64,000 nucleotides of DNA. Source: Crossaster papposus. Its lineage: Eukaryota; Echinodermata; Asteroidea; Velatida; Solasteridae. Below, in pieces: positions 45,901-47,049 of this stretch. The notes under the pieces are model-generated. The model had not been told where the DNA came from, made no database searches, and worked only from the letters and a program-made list of their open reading frames with translations. The stretch's first letter is position 1; each line of letters opens with the position of its first letter. Both the position numbers and the translations under genes were made by a program. The stretch lies in contig JBAIAA010000099.1 of the NCBI GenBank assembly GCA_037893245.1, positions 186,001 to 250,000 of the forward strand, read 5' to 3'.

Positions 45901-47049
45901 GGGGGGGGGGGGGGGGGGGGTGGGGAGGGGGCAAAAATGATGTGGGGTTGCTCCTCTGGACACGCCCCTGCATACCAACTACCAAATAACTGACAACAAT
46001 AATTATACCAAAGAAACAACAAAACGACCGACCAACCAACAGTTTACTCTGAACGGCAAATTGACTGATAGGCCTTACCAAAAAATGTAATCAAAGAGGC
46101 ATATAGACTGATTGATTATGACTGAACAAGCAAATATTGACCAACAGACTGGCCGACCGAGCTAGCAACAGACCGTGTATAAATTAAAGATAACGATTGA
46201 ATTTCCGCAGGCACGAGCCGCATGCTATAAGATTTTTACGTGTGGTTGATATTCTTTTCTCATTACAATACTTCGTTTTTACGAAGATTTGAAACATTAA
46301 ACGACCATAAATATGGATGATAAATTCAAACCTAATTTTAGTTTATTTAAAAACATGCACGACTGTCTAAATTTTTAAAGAATTTTTTTGAGGAAAACGT
46401 TTGACCTGAGCGTACAAGTTGCAACGTGATTGGTTTATTGTCAGGAAGAGAAAGCATGGCCCCTAAATTCCCTGTACATTAGTGTCGGTGAGCTGAATTG
46501 TACATGTGCGGACGTAGAAGGACGTACATACTTATAGAAATAATATGGCGACGACCACCTTACACTGCATCTGGTATACACTTTTAGAAAGACAAGTGCG
46601 TGAACGAGAGAAAAATGGAATGACGTACGTATGACGTAACTACAAACATTTTGCCTAATTTGATATATCGTTCACATTTTATAATTTGAAATGAACAATA
46701 CTATTTATTTAAACGTTTTTATCTACCTTTCGTTAAAAAAGAACAGCTCAAAACAAATAGCTAGCTCCTATTCGATGTGCCCGGAAGTTTGCTTTCATGT
46801 ACGTTCTCGAGGTTAACGTACACATTCTATTAGTATTAGGGTCAAATTAGGCATCTTGAAAGTCATTTGTGGCCCATACCTTGTGTCACGGCAACAGCTG
46901 TCTCTGAGATTCGATCGTTGCTTCCAGCCAGTTGAAAGAAGAGTGTCACTGGTATCATCACGTTTACGCCGGTCCCAAAGACATTGACGAGAATAGTTTC
47001 CTGCACATCCACGCGGACCACGTTGGGCGCAACAATGAAATACTGACCC
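719..47049 (-). CDS. Complement C3/C4/C5-like thioester protein, partial (22 exons found, 5' and 3' ends missing)
   Basis: Secreted thioester protein of the alpha-2-macroglobulin/complement family: C3-type proteins are cleaved by a convertase to release an anaphylatoxin and expose an internal thioester that bonds to microbial surfaces. Exons on the minus strand (gene order): 46880-47049, 43702-43905, 41542-41594, 39419-39565, 39208-39250, 36326-36413, 33204-33303, 31990-32226, 28537-28749, 27521-27652, 26780-26845, 25438-25626, 22792-22965, 21267-21341, 20429-20468 (tentative), 18866-18934, 16673-16961, 15584-15839, 7831-8046, 6742-6853, 4408-4512, 719-907. All junction phases agree, giving about 1,055 residues, close to the length from MG1 to the thioester in vertebrate C3. 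Domain order is MG1-MG6, LNK with RRARR, anaphylatoxin, alpha-prime NT, MG6 rest, MG7, CUB, TED start (GGCGEQ). C3 versus C5 assignment is inferred: the thioester argues against C5. Confidence 0.93.
908..1112. other. Intron, no element recognised before the nested foldback
   Basis: Intron sequence between the thioester exon and the outer foldback. I see no coding similarity and no repeat boundary here. Confidence 0.5.
1113..2309. mobile_element. Foldback MITE (outer), GGGCCCAATTTCATAGAGAT termini
   Basis: The ends are inverted copies: GGGCCCAATTTCATAGAGA at 1113 and TCTCTATGAAATTGGGCCC ending at 2309. The arms are rich in GCTTAAGC words. No transposase is present, so it is non-autonomous. 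It is interrupted by a second foldback at 1330-1932. It sits in the intron between exons 719-907 and 4408-4512. Superfamily not assigned. Confidence 0.8.
1330..1932. mobile_element. Inner foldback (MULE-like family, CAAGACCAAGCTAG termini)
   Basis: Inverted arms of roughly 195 bp (1330-1525 and 1738-1932) share the CAAGACCAAGCTAGCC start and the GGCGCGCCGTCCGTAT block seen in the larger element at 36707-37830. Flanks are GTAAAAAAG before and TAAAAAAAG after, a 9-bp target duplication with one mismatch, fitting Mutator-like insertion. It is nested in the older 1113-2309 foldback. No transposase is seen. The apparent open frames inside are arm sequence read on opposite strands. Confidence 0.78.
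2560..2625. repeat. TCTGCG simple repeat
   Basis: Short array of TGCGTC/TGCGTACG words. The surrounding 2310-3000 shows no gene. Confidence 0.6.
3000..3946. mobile_element. Foldback/MITE with TGATGATACCATGGAGAAAT ends
   Basis: The left end (TTGATGATACCATGGAGAAA, GACACAGGGAGTT) recurs inverted at 3892-3946 (AACTCCCTGTG...TTTCTCCATGATGATAC). No transposase frame is evident. A copy of the GCACGATATGTGGCAG MITE (3141-3315) sits inside and postdates it. Confidence 0.65.
3141..3315. mobile_element. GCACGATATGTGGCAG MITE, copy 1
   Basis: Ends CGATATGTGGCAGAG and CTCTGCCACATATCG are inverted. It contains the family's poly-C run and the ATTGTAACCTAACCC core (here on the minus strand). The same ~175-190-bp unit recurs at 21862-22050, 22151-22335 and 29262-29450. 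Confidence 0.8.
4408..4512 (-). CDS. C3-like exon: CUB domain part
   Basis: Acceptor TTTTACAG at 4513-4520, donor GTAAGT after 4408. It enters in phase 1 and leaves in phase 1. The frame gives KWGDEGEEKQIDIIRYSV and ends ARMSLMG. Position and phase place it between the PEG exon (6742-6853) and the thioester exon, matching the CUB1-to-TED strand of C3. Similarity alone is modest; the call rests mainly on phase and order. Confidence 0.82.
4565..4650 (-). repeat. Decayed tRNA-like SINE fragment with duplicated A-box
   Basis: On the minus strand it reads GGCAAGATAGCTCAGTTGGA, then ATAGCTCAGTTGG again, then TCCCGCCTTGCC. The outer ends pair like an acceptor stem, but the B-box half is lost and the D-arm block is doubled. 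The same tail (CTTTGTTCACTTTGA-like) follows the better copy at 22625-22720. It lies 88 bp upstream of the acceptor of exon 4408-4512. Confidence 0.55.
4734..5114. repeat. 127-bp tandem repeat, three identical copies
   Basis: Units start at 4734, 4861 and 4988. By eye all three 127-bp units are identical. A partial unit-like sequence continues to about 5190. The overlapping minus-strand open frames are products of the repeat, not genes. Confidence 0.92.
5190..6741. other. Intron without recognised gene
   Basis: Intron between exons 6742-6853 and 4408-4512. It is AT-rich, with an A-run at 6061. I see nothing coding and no clear repeat boundary. Confidence 0.5.
6742..6853 (-). CDS. C3-like exon: MG7/CUB junction (PEG motif)
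   Basis: Acceptor ATATTACAG before 6853, donor GTAAGA after 6742. It enters in phase 0 and leaves in phase 1. It begins PEGYEKTMSVPVTLDP, matching the conserved V-x-PEG-x...DP segment at the end of MG7 in C3-family proteins. It was too short to appear as a long open frame and was found by looking for the missing phase-0-to-1 link between 7831-8046 and 4408-4512. Confidence 0.88.
6854..7830. other. Intron without recognised element
   Basis: AT-rich intron. No coding or repeat signal recognised. Confidence 0.5.
7831..8046 (-). CDS. C3-like exon: MG7 domain
   Basis: Phase 0 at both ends. The acceptor TGTAG precedes 8046 and the donor GTAAGT follows 7831. The frame reads VTVFLSGKEGLCSIAQPG and later VKFVIVPLEVGTVPIEIAAV, the MG7 core of C3/C5/A2M proteins. 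The upstream intron uses a GC donor at 15582-15583. Confidence 0.93.
8047..8899. other. Intron flank, nothing recognised
   Basis: Sequence between the MG7 exon and the 3.5-kb element at 8900. No gene or repeat boundary identified. Confidence 0.45.
8900..12379. mobile_element. 3.5-kb TIR element, GGGCGTTTAC ends, 3-bp TAT flanks
   Basis: GGGCGTTTACAAAACGGAGG at 8900 is mirrored by CCATTTGGTAAACGCCC ending 12379. TAT stands at 8897-8899 and 12380-12382. Both subterminal zones are packed with AGGCTAGGCTTGGG/AAGCC words. A short 3-bp duplication and G-rich ends would fit a PIF/Harbinger-like element, but I find no transposase motif, so this is tentative. The interior holds low-confidence plus-strand exon-like pieces (9901-9989, 10517-10629). 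Confidence 0.7.
9901..9989 (+). other. Exon-like open segment inside the 3.5-kb element
   Basis: A pyrimidine-rich CTTTCTCTCTTTAAG acceptor precedes a frame reading NVEIGLWSEYGQHFRMLV and ending at CACAG|GTATG. A second acceptor TATTCTTTTCAG lies at 10506-10517. The joined frame stops after a few codons. I do not recognise the product. Plus strand, opposite to the C3-like gene. Confidence 0.2.
12380..13039. other. Intron stretch, short ACGGAGTAAG repeats
   Basis: Contains three close repeats of ACGGAGTAAG around 12800-12845 and two GTAGCCGTGTAAG words near 12915-12975. The 110-codon minus-strand frame at 12409-12741 has no recognised motif. Confidence 0.4.
13040..14324 (-). mobile_element. 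BEL/Pao retrotransposon remnant (RT and integrase pieces)
   Basis: Broken minus-strand frames carry family hallmarks in the right order: a GGKHRLVF-like RT start near 14050-14145, VDCLDS...EAKELEAKMR and GGFNIRQWAS near 13620-13740, then integrase PTTAPHFGGTWEREIKS at 13258-13458 and a final ADLQQPRAQWPIG stretch near 13085-13130. Many stops, frameshifts and large deletions mean it is dead. No LTRs were identified. It is split by the foldback at 14325-15323. Confidence 0.85.
14325..15323. mobile_element. Foldback element made of ACCAAT/ATTGGT words, CTCTAAAAACAG ends
   Basis: Starts CTCTAAAAACAGATTGGTT and ends with its inverse AACCAATCTGTTTTTAGAG. Both arms (about 14325-14550 and 14955-15323) are arrays of ACCAATATNTTGGTT-like palindromic words. 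The middle 400 bp is unrelated AT-rich DNA. No transposase. It is inserted in the BEL/Pao remnant, since similar debris continues at 15324. Confidence 0.88.
15324..15490 (-). pseudogene. Continuation of BEL/Pao debris after the foldback
   Basis: Adjacent to the foldback's right end; minus-strand coding-like DNA with in-frame stops. Its membership of the BEL/Pao remnant is inferred from position and composition. Confidence 0.4.
15582..15583 (-). promoter_or_regulatory. Non-canonical GC splice donor
   Basis: Read on the minus strand the junction is GAT|GCAAGC. No GT donor occurs before the stop codon 27 bp on. The partner acceptor at 8047-8048 is a normal AG. Confidence 0.8.
15584..15839 (-). 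CDS. C3-like exon: MG6 end to MG7 start
   Basis: Enters in phase 2: the A at 15839 completes CAA from the previous exon. It leaves in phase 0. The frame carries PDSVTTWVIEAVGV, VAEPIKLEV and IGMPYSVQRFEQIEI, the well-conserved MG6/MG7 segment of C3/C5. The donor is GC, not GT (GAT|GCAAGC), and the reading frame past it runs to a stop 27 bp later. Joining at GC gives NYGDRDLD followed by VTVFLSG, which matches the family spacing without gaps. Confidence 0.94.
15840..16672. other. Intron, no recognised element
   Basis: Short AT-rich intron between the anaphylatoxin exon and the MG6/MG7 exon. Nothing coding seen. Confidence 0.5.
16673..16961 (-). CDS. C3-like exon: anaphylatoxin domain, alpha-prime N-terminus, MG6 restart
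   Basis: Acceptor TGTTTCAG before 16961, donor GTAAGC after 16673; phase 1 in, phase 2 out. Order in the frame: FCERGMRE, LTCAQRSR, AAFYDCC, then NSNLGR followed by acidic ANAGGDDGVNLDD, and MVRSNFPESWLF, the universally conserved FPESW strand of C3/C4/C5. LGR just before the acidic segment is the expected convertase cleavage point, closer to C5a (LGR) than C3a (LGLAR). Only four of the six usual anaphylatoxin cysteines are present: the first of the opening CC pair is Phe, and the Cys seven residues before the closing CC is Asn. Confidence 0.95.
17077..17665. mobile_element. Foldback element filled with CGTACGTACG palindromes
   Basis: Inverted ends CATATGTACGAAG (17077) and CTTCGTACATATG (to 17665) continue about 65 bp inward with a few mismatches (GACATGGTGAAAATAA...AGCTAACTCGTAC). 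The interior is two arrays of a ~20-bp unit GTCGTACGTACGACATATAA, itself palindromic, flanking about 120 bp of unique DNA (17330-17440). No coding capacity. It lies between the anaphylatoxin exon and the RRARR exon. Confidence 0.9.
17666..18865. other. Intron, poly-C tract at 17973-17993
   Basis: No coding similarity. Contains a C-rich run near 17973 and a GACGTCACAGTGACGTCA inverted word at 18452-18469. Confidence 0.45.
18866..18934 (-). CDS. C3-like exon: linker, beta/alpha cleavage site, start of anaphylatoxin
   Basis: Polypyrimidine acceptor ending CAATGAAG before 18934, donor GTAATA after 18866; phase 1 in, phase 1 out. Its 22 complete codons read LGCPEQVRRARRSVSDTERE and two more. RRARR followed by SVS is a furin-type site exactly where C3 carries its tetra-Arg before the alpha chain, and the nearby Cys matches the cysteine preceding that site. 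It is hidden in another frame of a longer open frame. Confidence 0.9.
19273..19492. mobile_element. MITE family A (GGCCGTATTCCTGG), copy 1
   Basis: Starts AATAGGCCGTATTCCTGG, ends ACGGCCTATATT (inverted). It shares the inner TAACTTTACTTTTATC and TTTAATTATACCCC blocks with copies at 42485-42719 and 53691-53940. Confidence 0.75.
19726..20205. mobile_element. mariner/Tc1-like MITE, CAGGGTGTCT ends, TA flanks
   Basis: The left end CAGGGTGTCTAAACAAATGC is mirrored by GCATTTATTTGAGACACCCTG; TA stands on both sides (19724-19725, 20206-20207). The centre is a long hairpin (about 19784-20003) around GGCGCCACCGAAATGAACC, so the plus-strand open frame here is stem sequence. No transposase. A related copy is at 25914-26679. 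Confidence 0.85.
20429..20468 (-). CDS. C3-like exon, tentative 40-nt linker exon
   Basis: Acceptor GTATTTAAG, donor GTATGT; phase 0 in, phase 1 out, exactly the bridge needed between 21267-21341 and 18866-18934. It reads VLKVTNLKLVFGS. Similarity to the poorly conserved linker of C3 is weak, so another short exon in 18935-21254 could be the true one. Confidence 0.45.
20469..21266. other. Intron without recognised element
   Basis: AT-rich. No gene seen. Confidence 0.45.
21267..21341 (-). CDS. C3-like exon: MG6/LNK with GCGPGGG
   Basis: Acceptor TTTTTTGGGGGCAG before 21341, donor GTATAT after 21267. Phase 0 both sides, 25 codons: VFKRMAGYDLGCGPGGGQ and SGTIFK at the end. D-x-GC-x-P/G-GGG corresponds to the conserved Cys-Gly-rich strand following the LTQ-K motif in C3. 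A second donor 12 bp on (exon end 21255) would also keep phase. Confidence 0.88.
21862..22050. mobile_element. GCACGATATGTGGCAG MITE, copy 2
   Basis: Starts TATACCCAGCACGATATGTG, ends GCCACATATCGTGCTTCAT. Carries the CTTATCCCTATACCTTATGC and ATTGTAACCTAACCC core and a G-run. It faces copy 3 head-on about 100 bp away. Confidence 0.88.
22151..22335. mobile_element. GCACGATATGTGGCAG MITE, copy 3 (inverted to copy 2)
   Basis: Starts CATATGAAGCACGATATGTG, ends CCACATATCGTGCTGGGTAT, the reverse orientation of copies 2 and 4, with the C-run first. Confidence 0.88.
22580..22730 (+). repeat. tRNA-derived SINE-like sequence
   Basis: GCAAGGTCAAGATAGCTCGG then TTGGTAGAGTGCCGG and GTCGCAGGTTCGAGTCCCGCCTTGCC: an A-box, B-box and closing acceptor stem. 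Five extra bases before the D-arm make it unlike a working tRNA. Upstream GTTCCGCGGCTCAGTTGCGC recurs at 45711, and the tail CTTTGTTCACTTTGATATG recurs at 4565-4600 on the minus strand. So it is a dispersed family rather than a tRNA gene. Confidence 0.65.
22792..22965 (-). CDS. C3-like exon: MG6 first half
   Basis: Phase 0 both sides, 58 codons; acceptor TTTGGCCAAG, donor GTATTG. Key residues: SSRSGQNVELEVLAKADTHV then GLVAVDEAVFKLRN and LTQKK, the signature VAVD-x-x-V-x-x-L-x-N-x-x-x-LTQ-x-K of C3/C4/C5 MG6. Confidence 0.96.
23254..24850 (+). mobile_element. Non-autonomous piggyBac copy (internally deleted), TTAA flanks
   Basis: TTAA at 23250-23253 precedes CCCTTTCAATCC; the right end GAGTGGGTGGTATT...CAGG is followed by TTAA at 24851-24854. 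The 5' 90 bp resemble the right end of the piggyBac at 47772-51556 (CCTTTCTTGTGATACGCTTC against CCTTTGTTGTGATATGCTTG), and the 3' end matches that element's left end. Near 24440-24481 the frame ends VPCFEKYHTT then a stop, the same C-terminus as the full copy. Most of the transposase gene is missing. Confidence 0.85.
24541..24619. repeat. Poly-C / CCCCTTCG array
   Basis: C-tracts of 16-20 bases separated by TTCG. It lies just after the transposase tail in the deleted piggyBac copy; the full copy has C/G-runs at the same relative place. The open frames across it are artefacts. Confidence 0.85.
24885..25315. repeat. GAGTC/GTCGA-rich repeat element, uninterrupted copy
   Basis: Dense GTCGAGTCGAGTC words at both ends, with about 180 bp of unique DNA between. 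It includes GCCTGCAGTGAGTCGAGTCG, which is the uninterrupted form of the site where the MULE-like element at 36707 inserted in a second, inverted copy (36600-37910). Confidence 0.8.
25438..25626 (-). CDS. C3-like exon: MG5 end
   Basis: Phase 0 both sides, 63 codons; acceptor TTTCTGAAG, donor GTAAGC. Reads VIAGGRIVHKG near the start and APSSRVVAYYIKADGNVIAD and LLIDVEEKCKN at the end, matching the RLVAYY...VADS-x-x-x-DV-x-x-x-C signature of C3. Confidence 0.96.
25914..26679. mobile_element. mariner/Tc1-like MITE, second copy
   Basis: CAGTGTGTCTTAAAAAATGC at the left and AAACTGC/GTTTTTAACACACTG at the right are inverted. Inner blocks (GTCAAATTTACCATG, TTGAAAAATTACT, TTCTACGTGTGGCATTCCG) match 19726-20205. 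TA is clear only on the left side. Confidence 0.7.
26780..26845 (-). CDS. C3-like exon: MG5 strand
   Basis: Short 22-codon exon, phase 0 both sides; acceptor CATTTTCTAG, donor GTAAGT. Reads LGTQSTVEVQLTHHNNVV then LNYF. Aligns to the GE-x-L-x-V-x-F...KIRYYTYL region. Found by walking between neighbouring exons. Confidence 0.9.
27285..27440 (-). mobile_element. tRNA-headed SINE fragment
   Basis: Minus strand: GCTGTGGTACAATGGTTACG (A-box), GTTTCGAATCCTGACG (B-box), then CAATTCACTTTACTGCCATT and GCCTTTCTCCACCAAGGAGT ATAAATGGGTA. The latter 60 bp match the core of the SINE at 31433-31812, although the heads differ. Confidence 0.75.
27521..27652 (-). CDS. C3-like exon: MG4/MG5
   Basis: Phase 0 both sides, 44 codons; acceptor CTATTTCAG, donor GTATGC. 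Reads LRTNNLALVNANTQDSIRVP and ends GDIRQVQE, matching the RTKKQ...STVGNSNNYLHL-like strand order of C3. Confidence 0.93.
28035..28286 (+). repeat. 126-bp tandem duplication in a coding-like segment
   Basis: Units at 28035-28160 and 28161-28286 differ at about nine positions. Each encodes in one frame HLQRRWNQV...IINILSQQC. One difference in unit 1 creates TAA. Confidence 0.85.
28127..28509 (+). pseudogene. Unrecognised coding-like frame on the opposite strand
   Basis: An open plus-strand frame of about 126 codons with regular helical composition: DLHQSIAHLDLE, then the second duplicated unit, then TRYREFHNEIDRGLSNLVLI and RRNKKIGGLLANQHQRR, with a basic end. No start codon in place and a stop in the preceding unit suggest a fragment of a larger gene, probably from a mobile element. 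It runs to within about 30 bp of the C3-like exon 28537-28749. Function not recognised. Confidence 0.4.
28537..28749 (-). CDS. C3-like exon: MG4
   Basis: Phase 0 both sides, 71 codons; acceptor TTTCTTTAAAG. Two donors are possible; AAAT|GTAGGT is chosen because it keeps phase with 27521-27652, whereas the GTATAT donor 4 bp on would run into a stop. Reads ANVQFMSGLPAENVAVIASA and ends TATEITIN, equivalent to the FVTNPDGSPA-like MG4 opening. Confidence 0.92.
29262..29450. mobile_element. GCACGATATGTGGCAG MITE, copy 4
   Basis: TATACCCAGCACGATATGTG at the start and CCACATATCGTGCTTCATAT at the end; same orientation and core as copy 2, with a 10-base G-run. Confidence 0.9.
29451..30769. other. Intron without recognised element
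   Basis: AT-rich intron between the MG4 exons. I see no coding or repeat boundary. Confidence 0.45.
30770..31300 (+). repeat. Interspersed repeat B, copy 1 (AACTTCCGGGCAC start)
   Basis: Shares scattered blocks in the same order with 46205-46830: TTTTACGAAGAT, AAAAACATGCACGA, ATGACGTACGTATGACG, GATATATCGTTCACATTTT, TTTAAACGTTT. It begins AACTTCCGGGCAC, the inverse of GTGCCCGGAAGTT near the end of the other copy, suggesting terminal inverted repeats. No coding capacity. Confidence 0.6.
31433..31812 (+). mobile_element. tRNA-derived SINE with ATT tail
   Basis: A-box GCCGTGGCCTCGTGGTCTGG, B-box GGGGGTTCGAGTCCGGCC, a central GGGCAAAGCACTTTGTCACT and CTTTTCTCCACCCAGGAGTA AAATGGGTAC block, then TAAAGCGCTTTGATACACCC and an ATT repeat tail at about 31790-31812. 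Nearly complete. The central block also occurs at 27285-27345. Confidence 0.88.
31990..32226 (-). CDS. C3-like exon: MG3/MG4
   Basis: Phase 0 both sides, 79 codons; acceptor TGTATATAG, donor GTACGC. Key stretches: NWAETLMGKRLVIQAFVTDT, TFSTTPYKFNWYLTQRYFKK and GLAFSVK, matching [21 protein letters not shown]-type sequence at the MG3/MG4 border. Confidence 0.95.
32285..32610. repeat. CAACGTTGGT/ACCAAT-word repeat, likely foldback remnant
   Basis: Short palindromic words (CAACGTTGG, CCAAACGTTTGG, CCAACATTGG) recur every 20-40 bp, like the arms of the 14325-15323 element. Clear terminal repeats were not found. Confidence 0.5.
32962..33169. mobile_element. Short MITE with CTCTAAAAAAGA ends
   Basis: ACTCTAAAAAAGAATAAAAT at the left and TTCACTCTTTTTTAGAGTG at the right are inverted. 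The ends resemble those of the 14325-15323 foldback (CTCTAAAAACAG). Its right end lies about 35 bp from the donor of exon 33204-33303. Confidence 0.75.
33204..33303 (-). CDS. C3-like exon: MG3
   Basis: Completes an Arg codon (phase 2 in) and leaves in phase 0; acceptor CCTCACCCAG, donor GTATGT. Reads YIFGEPVVGNFYVKYGVL and ends ELQSKEGR. Y-x-Y/F-GE-x-V-x-G-x-x-x-V is the typical MG3 motif of A2M/complement proteins. Confidence 0.94.
33592..33663. repeat. Short perfect-looking hairpin repeat
   Basis: AAAGTTGTGCAGCAAGGCAC and its inverse GTACCTTGCCGCACAACTTT around a CACCGGGTGG centre. Probably a small MITE or fragment. Confidence 0.6.
34438..34900. repeat. 18-bp minisatellite (GAATTTGGACCGAGGATGT)
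   Basis: About 25 units of a GAATTTGGACCGAGGATGT-like word, with variants such as CGACGAAGT and short indels. The 231-codon minus-strand frame across it (repeated HPRSKFTSSVQIHILGPN) is a repeat artefact. It ends next to the 3' tail of the LINE remnant. Confidence 0.93.
34930..36312 (-). mobile_element. 5'-truncated LINE (CR1/L2-type) reverse transcriptase remnant
   Basis: Minus strand. Two frames: 35943-36311 with YSTMFADDTTVTVSGK (RT motif with the catalytic Asp pair) and LENNRLVLNFDKTSVM; then 35347-35985, frameshifted, with KCLGVIIDEELKWTDHV, LPHFDYCSQIW, LQKYAARLI and RIWNTLSTEIR, the post-RT region of Jockey/CR1/L2-type LINEs. The 3' end has TTTCCCAGGGCCCCATGGAA and GGTCTCCCTGGTAAAATAAA, then a TAA-type tail (34930-34945). 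No endonuclease or ORF1. The truncated end stops about 14 bp from the C3-like exon donor at 36325. Confidence 0.9.
36326..36413 (-). CDS. C3-like exon: MG3 start
   Basis: Phase 1 in, phase 2 out; acceptor GGTTTTTAG, donor GTAAGA. Reads VLPKFYVEVAPQSMYIVPET and LISKVTA. V-LP-x-F-x-V-x-(V/I)-x-P is the strongly conserved opening of MG3 in all C3/C4/C5/A2M proteins. Confidence 0.96.
36707..37830. mobile_element. MULE-like foldback with 520-550-bp arms and 9-bp target duplication
   Basis: Begins TAGTCTTAGTCAAGACCAAG and ends with the inverse CTTGGTCTTGACTAAGACTA. The arms (36707-37260 and 37310-37830) are nearly identical over their whole length; the left arm alone carries a 32-bp local duplication near 37187-37230. 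Flanks CTCACTGCA at 36698-36706 and 37831-37839 are a perfect 9-bp duplication, typical of Mutator-like elements. A related copy of the host repeat (24885-25315) has the uninterrupted site. No transposase. Arms include CACGTG words, a TATAAAATAAAA word and a signal-peptide-like exon. Related to 1330-1932. Confidence 0.88.
37129..37174 (+). CDS. Signal-peptide-like first exon carried in the foldback arm
   Basis: ATG opens MPKNITVIVVIVLFFG and is followed directly by a consensus donor GTAAGAG, leaving phase 1. A TATAAAATAAAA word lies 41-45 bp before the ATG. A mirror copy sits in the other arm on the minus strand (about 37350-37400). It looks like a captured first exon of a secreted protein gene. 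It is on the wrong strand and of the wrong phase to be the missing first exon of the C3-like gene. Confidence 0.45.
37911..39207. other. Intron, no recognised gene
   Basis: Contains loosely repeated ATCGAGGACCG/CCTTTGTTCC and CCACTATTTGAATGCG words (38420-38860). The overlapping 113- and 151-codon plus-strand frames show no domain. The word AAAGCACRGACAYACCAACTTT occurs at 38298 and 39078. Confidence 0.4.
39208..39250 (-). CDS. C3-like exon: MG2/MG3 hinge
   Basis: 43 nt; phase 0 in, phase 1 out; acceptor TCTTATCAG, donor GTAAGC. Reads FEASSTVQFEAKEY, matching the F-x-V-KEYV segment that links MG2 to MG3. Confidence 0.94.
39419..39565 (-). CDS. C3-like exon: MG2
   Basis: Phase 0 both sides, 49 codons; acceptor TTATAAACAG, donor GTGAGT. 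Reads IQVDIISPDSIIVERYK then FVFPLNPVFGNWSVSAYYGH. The P-x-x-G-x-W-x-(I/V)-x-A strand is the family's MG2 hallmark. Confidence 0.95.
39566..40396. other. Intron without recognised element
   Basis: AT-rich, no gene. Overlapping complementary open frames at 40104-40356 show no domain. Confidence 0.4.
40397..40517. mobile_element. 121-bp palindromic MITE (AGGCCGTGTCCGA ends)
   Basis: AGGCCGTGTCCGACTTGGCA and its inverse TGCCAAGT..TCGGACACGGCCT extend through CTTGATATTACGCACGAGTC almost to the centre. TA occurs on both sides. Confidence 0.88.
40540..41506. mobile_element. ~970-bp TIR element (GGTGGCC...GGACAAGC ends)
   Basis: GGTGGCCCACG...CCGGACAAGCACA at the left mirrors TGCTTGTCCAG...GGAGGCCACC at the right with mismatches. 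Inside, two arms around 40590-40860 (CTATCAATGGATGGAGA against TCTTCCATCCATTGGTA) form a second hairpin. No transposase. Its right end is about 35 bp from exon 41542-41594. Confidence 0.6.
41542..41594 (-). CDS. C3-like exon: MG2 start
   Basis: 53 nt; phase 1 in, phase 0 out; acceptor TTTATCGGTAG, donor GTGAGT. Together with the split first codon it reads VDIRIVALDQDMKPANNE, the V-x-x-R-(I/V)-x-x-(L/V)-(D/N)...P strand that follows the YTP motif. Confidence 0.9.
41595..42484. other. Intron without recognised element
   Basis: Includes a TACATGTACATGTAC-type simple stretch near 41890. No gene seen. Confidence 0.4.
42485..42719. mobile_element. MITE family A, copy 2
   Basis: GAATGCGCCGTATTCCTGGT at the start; inner TAACTTTACTTTTATC, AAACTGACGTGAATTATC and TTTTAATTATACCCCC blocks; GGGCCTATTT at the end. 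Closest to the copy inside the Gypsy element (53691-53940). Confidence 0.8.
42775..42900. repeat. GCCTGGTGTTGCCC degenerate tandem repeat
   Basis: Four to five imperfect units of GCCTGGTGTTGCCC with 10-25-bp spacers. Confidence 0.7.
42901..43701. other. Intron without recognised element
   Basis: No coding or clear repeat boundary seen. Confidence 0.4.
43702..43905 (-). CDS. C3-like exon: MG1 end to MG2
   Basis: Phase 1 in and out; acceptor TCTTGAGCAG, donor GTAAGC. Starts EPQEARLQIRRDQLPQR and ends FVFIQTDKPLYTPEQR. FIQTDK-x-(I/L)YTP is the most recognisable MG2 motif of the complement/A2M family. Confidence 0.97.
44331..44400. repeat. Dispersed repeat C, copy 1
   Basis: CAACAGGCTCCACCGTTGAG and CCGTGCTGGCGCC recur in the same orientation at 45615-45680. 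Confidence 0.75.
44510..44740. repeat. Degenerate ~45-60-bp tandem repeat (GTTGTGCAGTGTGGAGC)
   Basis: About five units of GTTGTGCAGTGTGGAGCCGA followed by CCACGGGCTC-like sequence, spacing 45-60 bp with substitutions. The opposing open frames across it are artefacts. Confidence 0.75.
44741..45614. other. Intron without recognised element
   Basis: A minus-strand 63-codon frame at 45144-45335 has no motif and no C3 similarity. Nothing else seen. Confidence 0.4.
45615..45750. repeat. Dispersed repeat C, copy 2, with SINE-associated flank
   Basis: CAACGGGCTCCACCGTTGAG and CCGTGCTGGCGCCC match copy 1. Further right, GTTCCGCGGCTCAGCTGCGC and CGTGCAA match the flank of the tRNA-like repeat at 22585-22612. 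Confidence 0.7.
45901..45930. repeat. Poly-G tract
   Basis: About 20 G in a row, followed by TGGGGAGGGGG. Confidence 0.85.
46205..46830 (+). repeat. Interspersed repeat B, copy 2
   Basis: Same block order as 30770-31300. Extra sequence at 46380-46520 is absent from the other copy. It ends near GATGTGCCCGGAAGTT, inverse to the start of copy 1. Confidence 0.6.
46880..47049 (-). CDS. C3-like exon: MG1 (most upstream exon found)
   Basis: Phase 2 in, phase 1 out; acceptor TTCTAATACAG, donor GTATGG. Reads GQYFIVAPNVVRVDVQETIL then VNVFGTG, PVTLFFQLAG and ETAVAVTQ. Y-x-(I/V)-x-AP-x-x-(L/V)-R-x-x-x-x-E-x-(I/V) is the MG1 opening right after the signal peptide. Upstream sequence must supply a signal exon ending in phase 2. 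I found none before the Gypsy element or beyond it. Confidence 0.94.
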
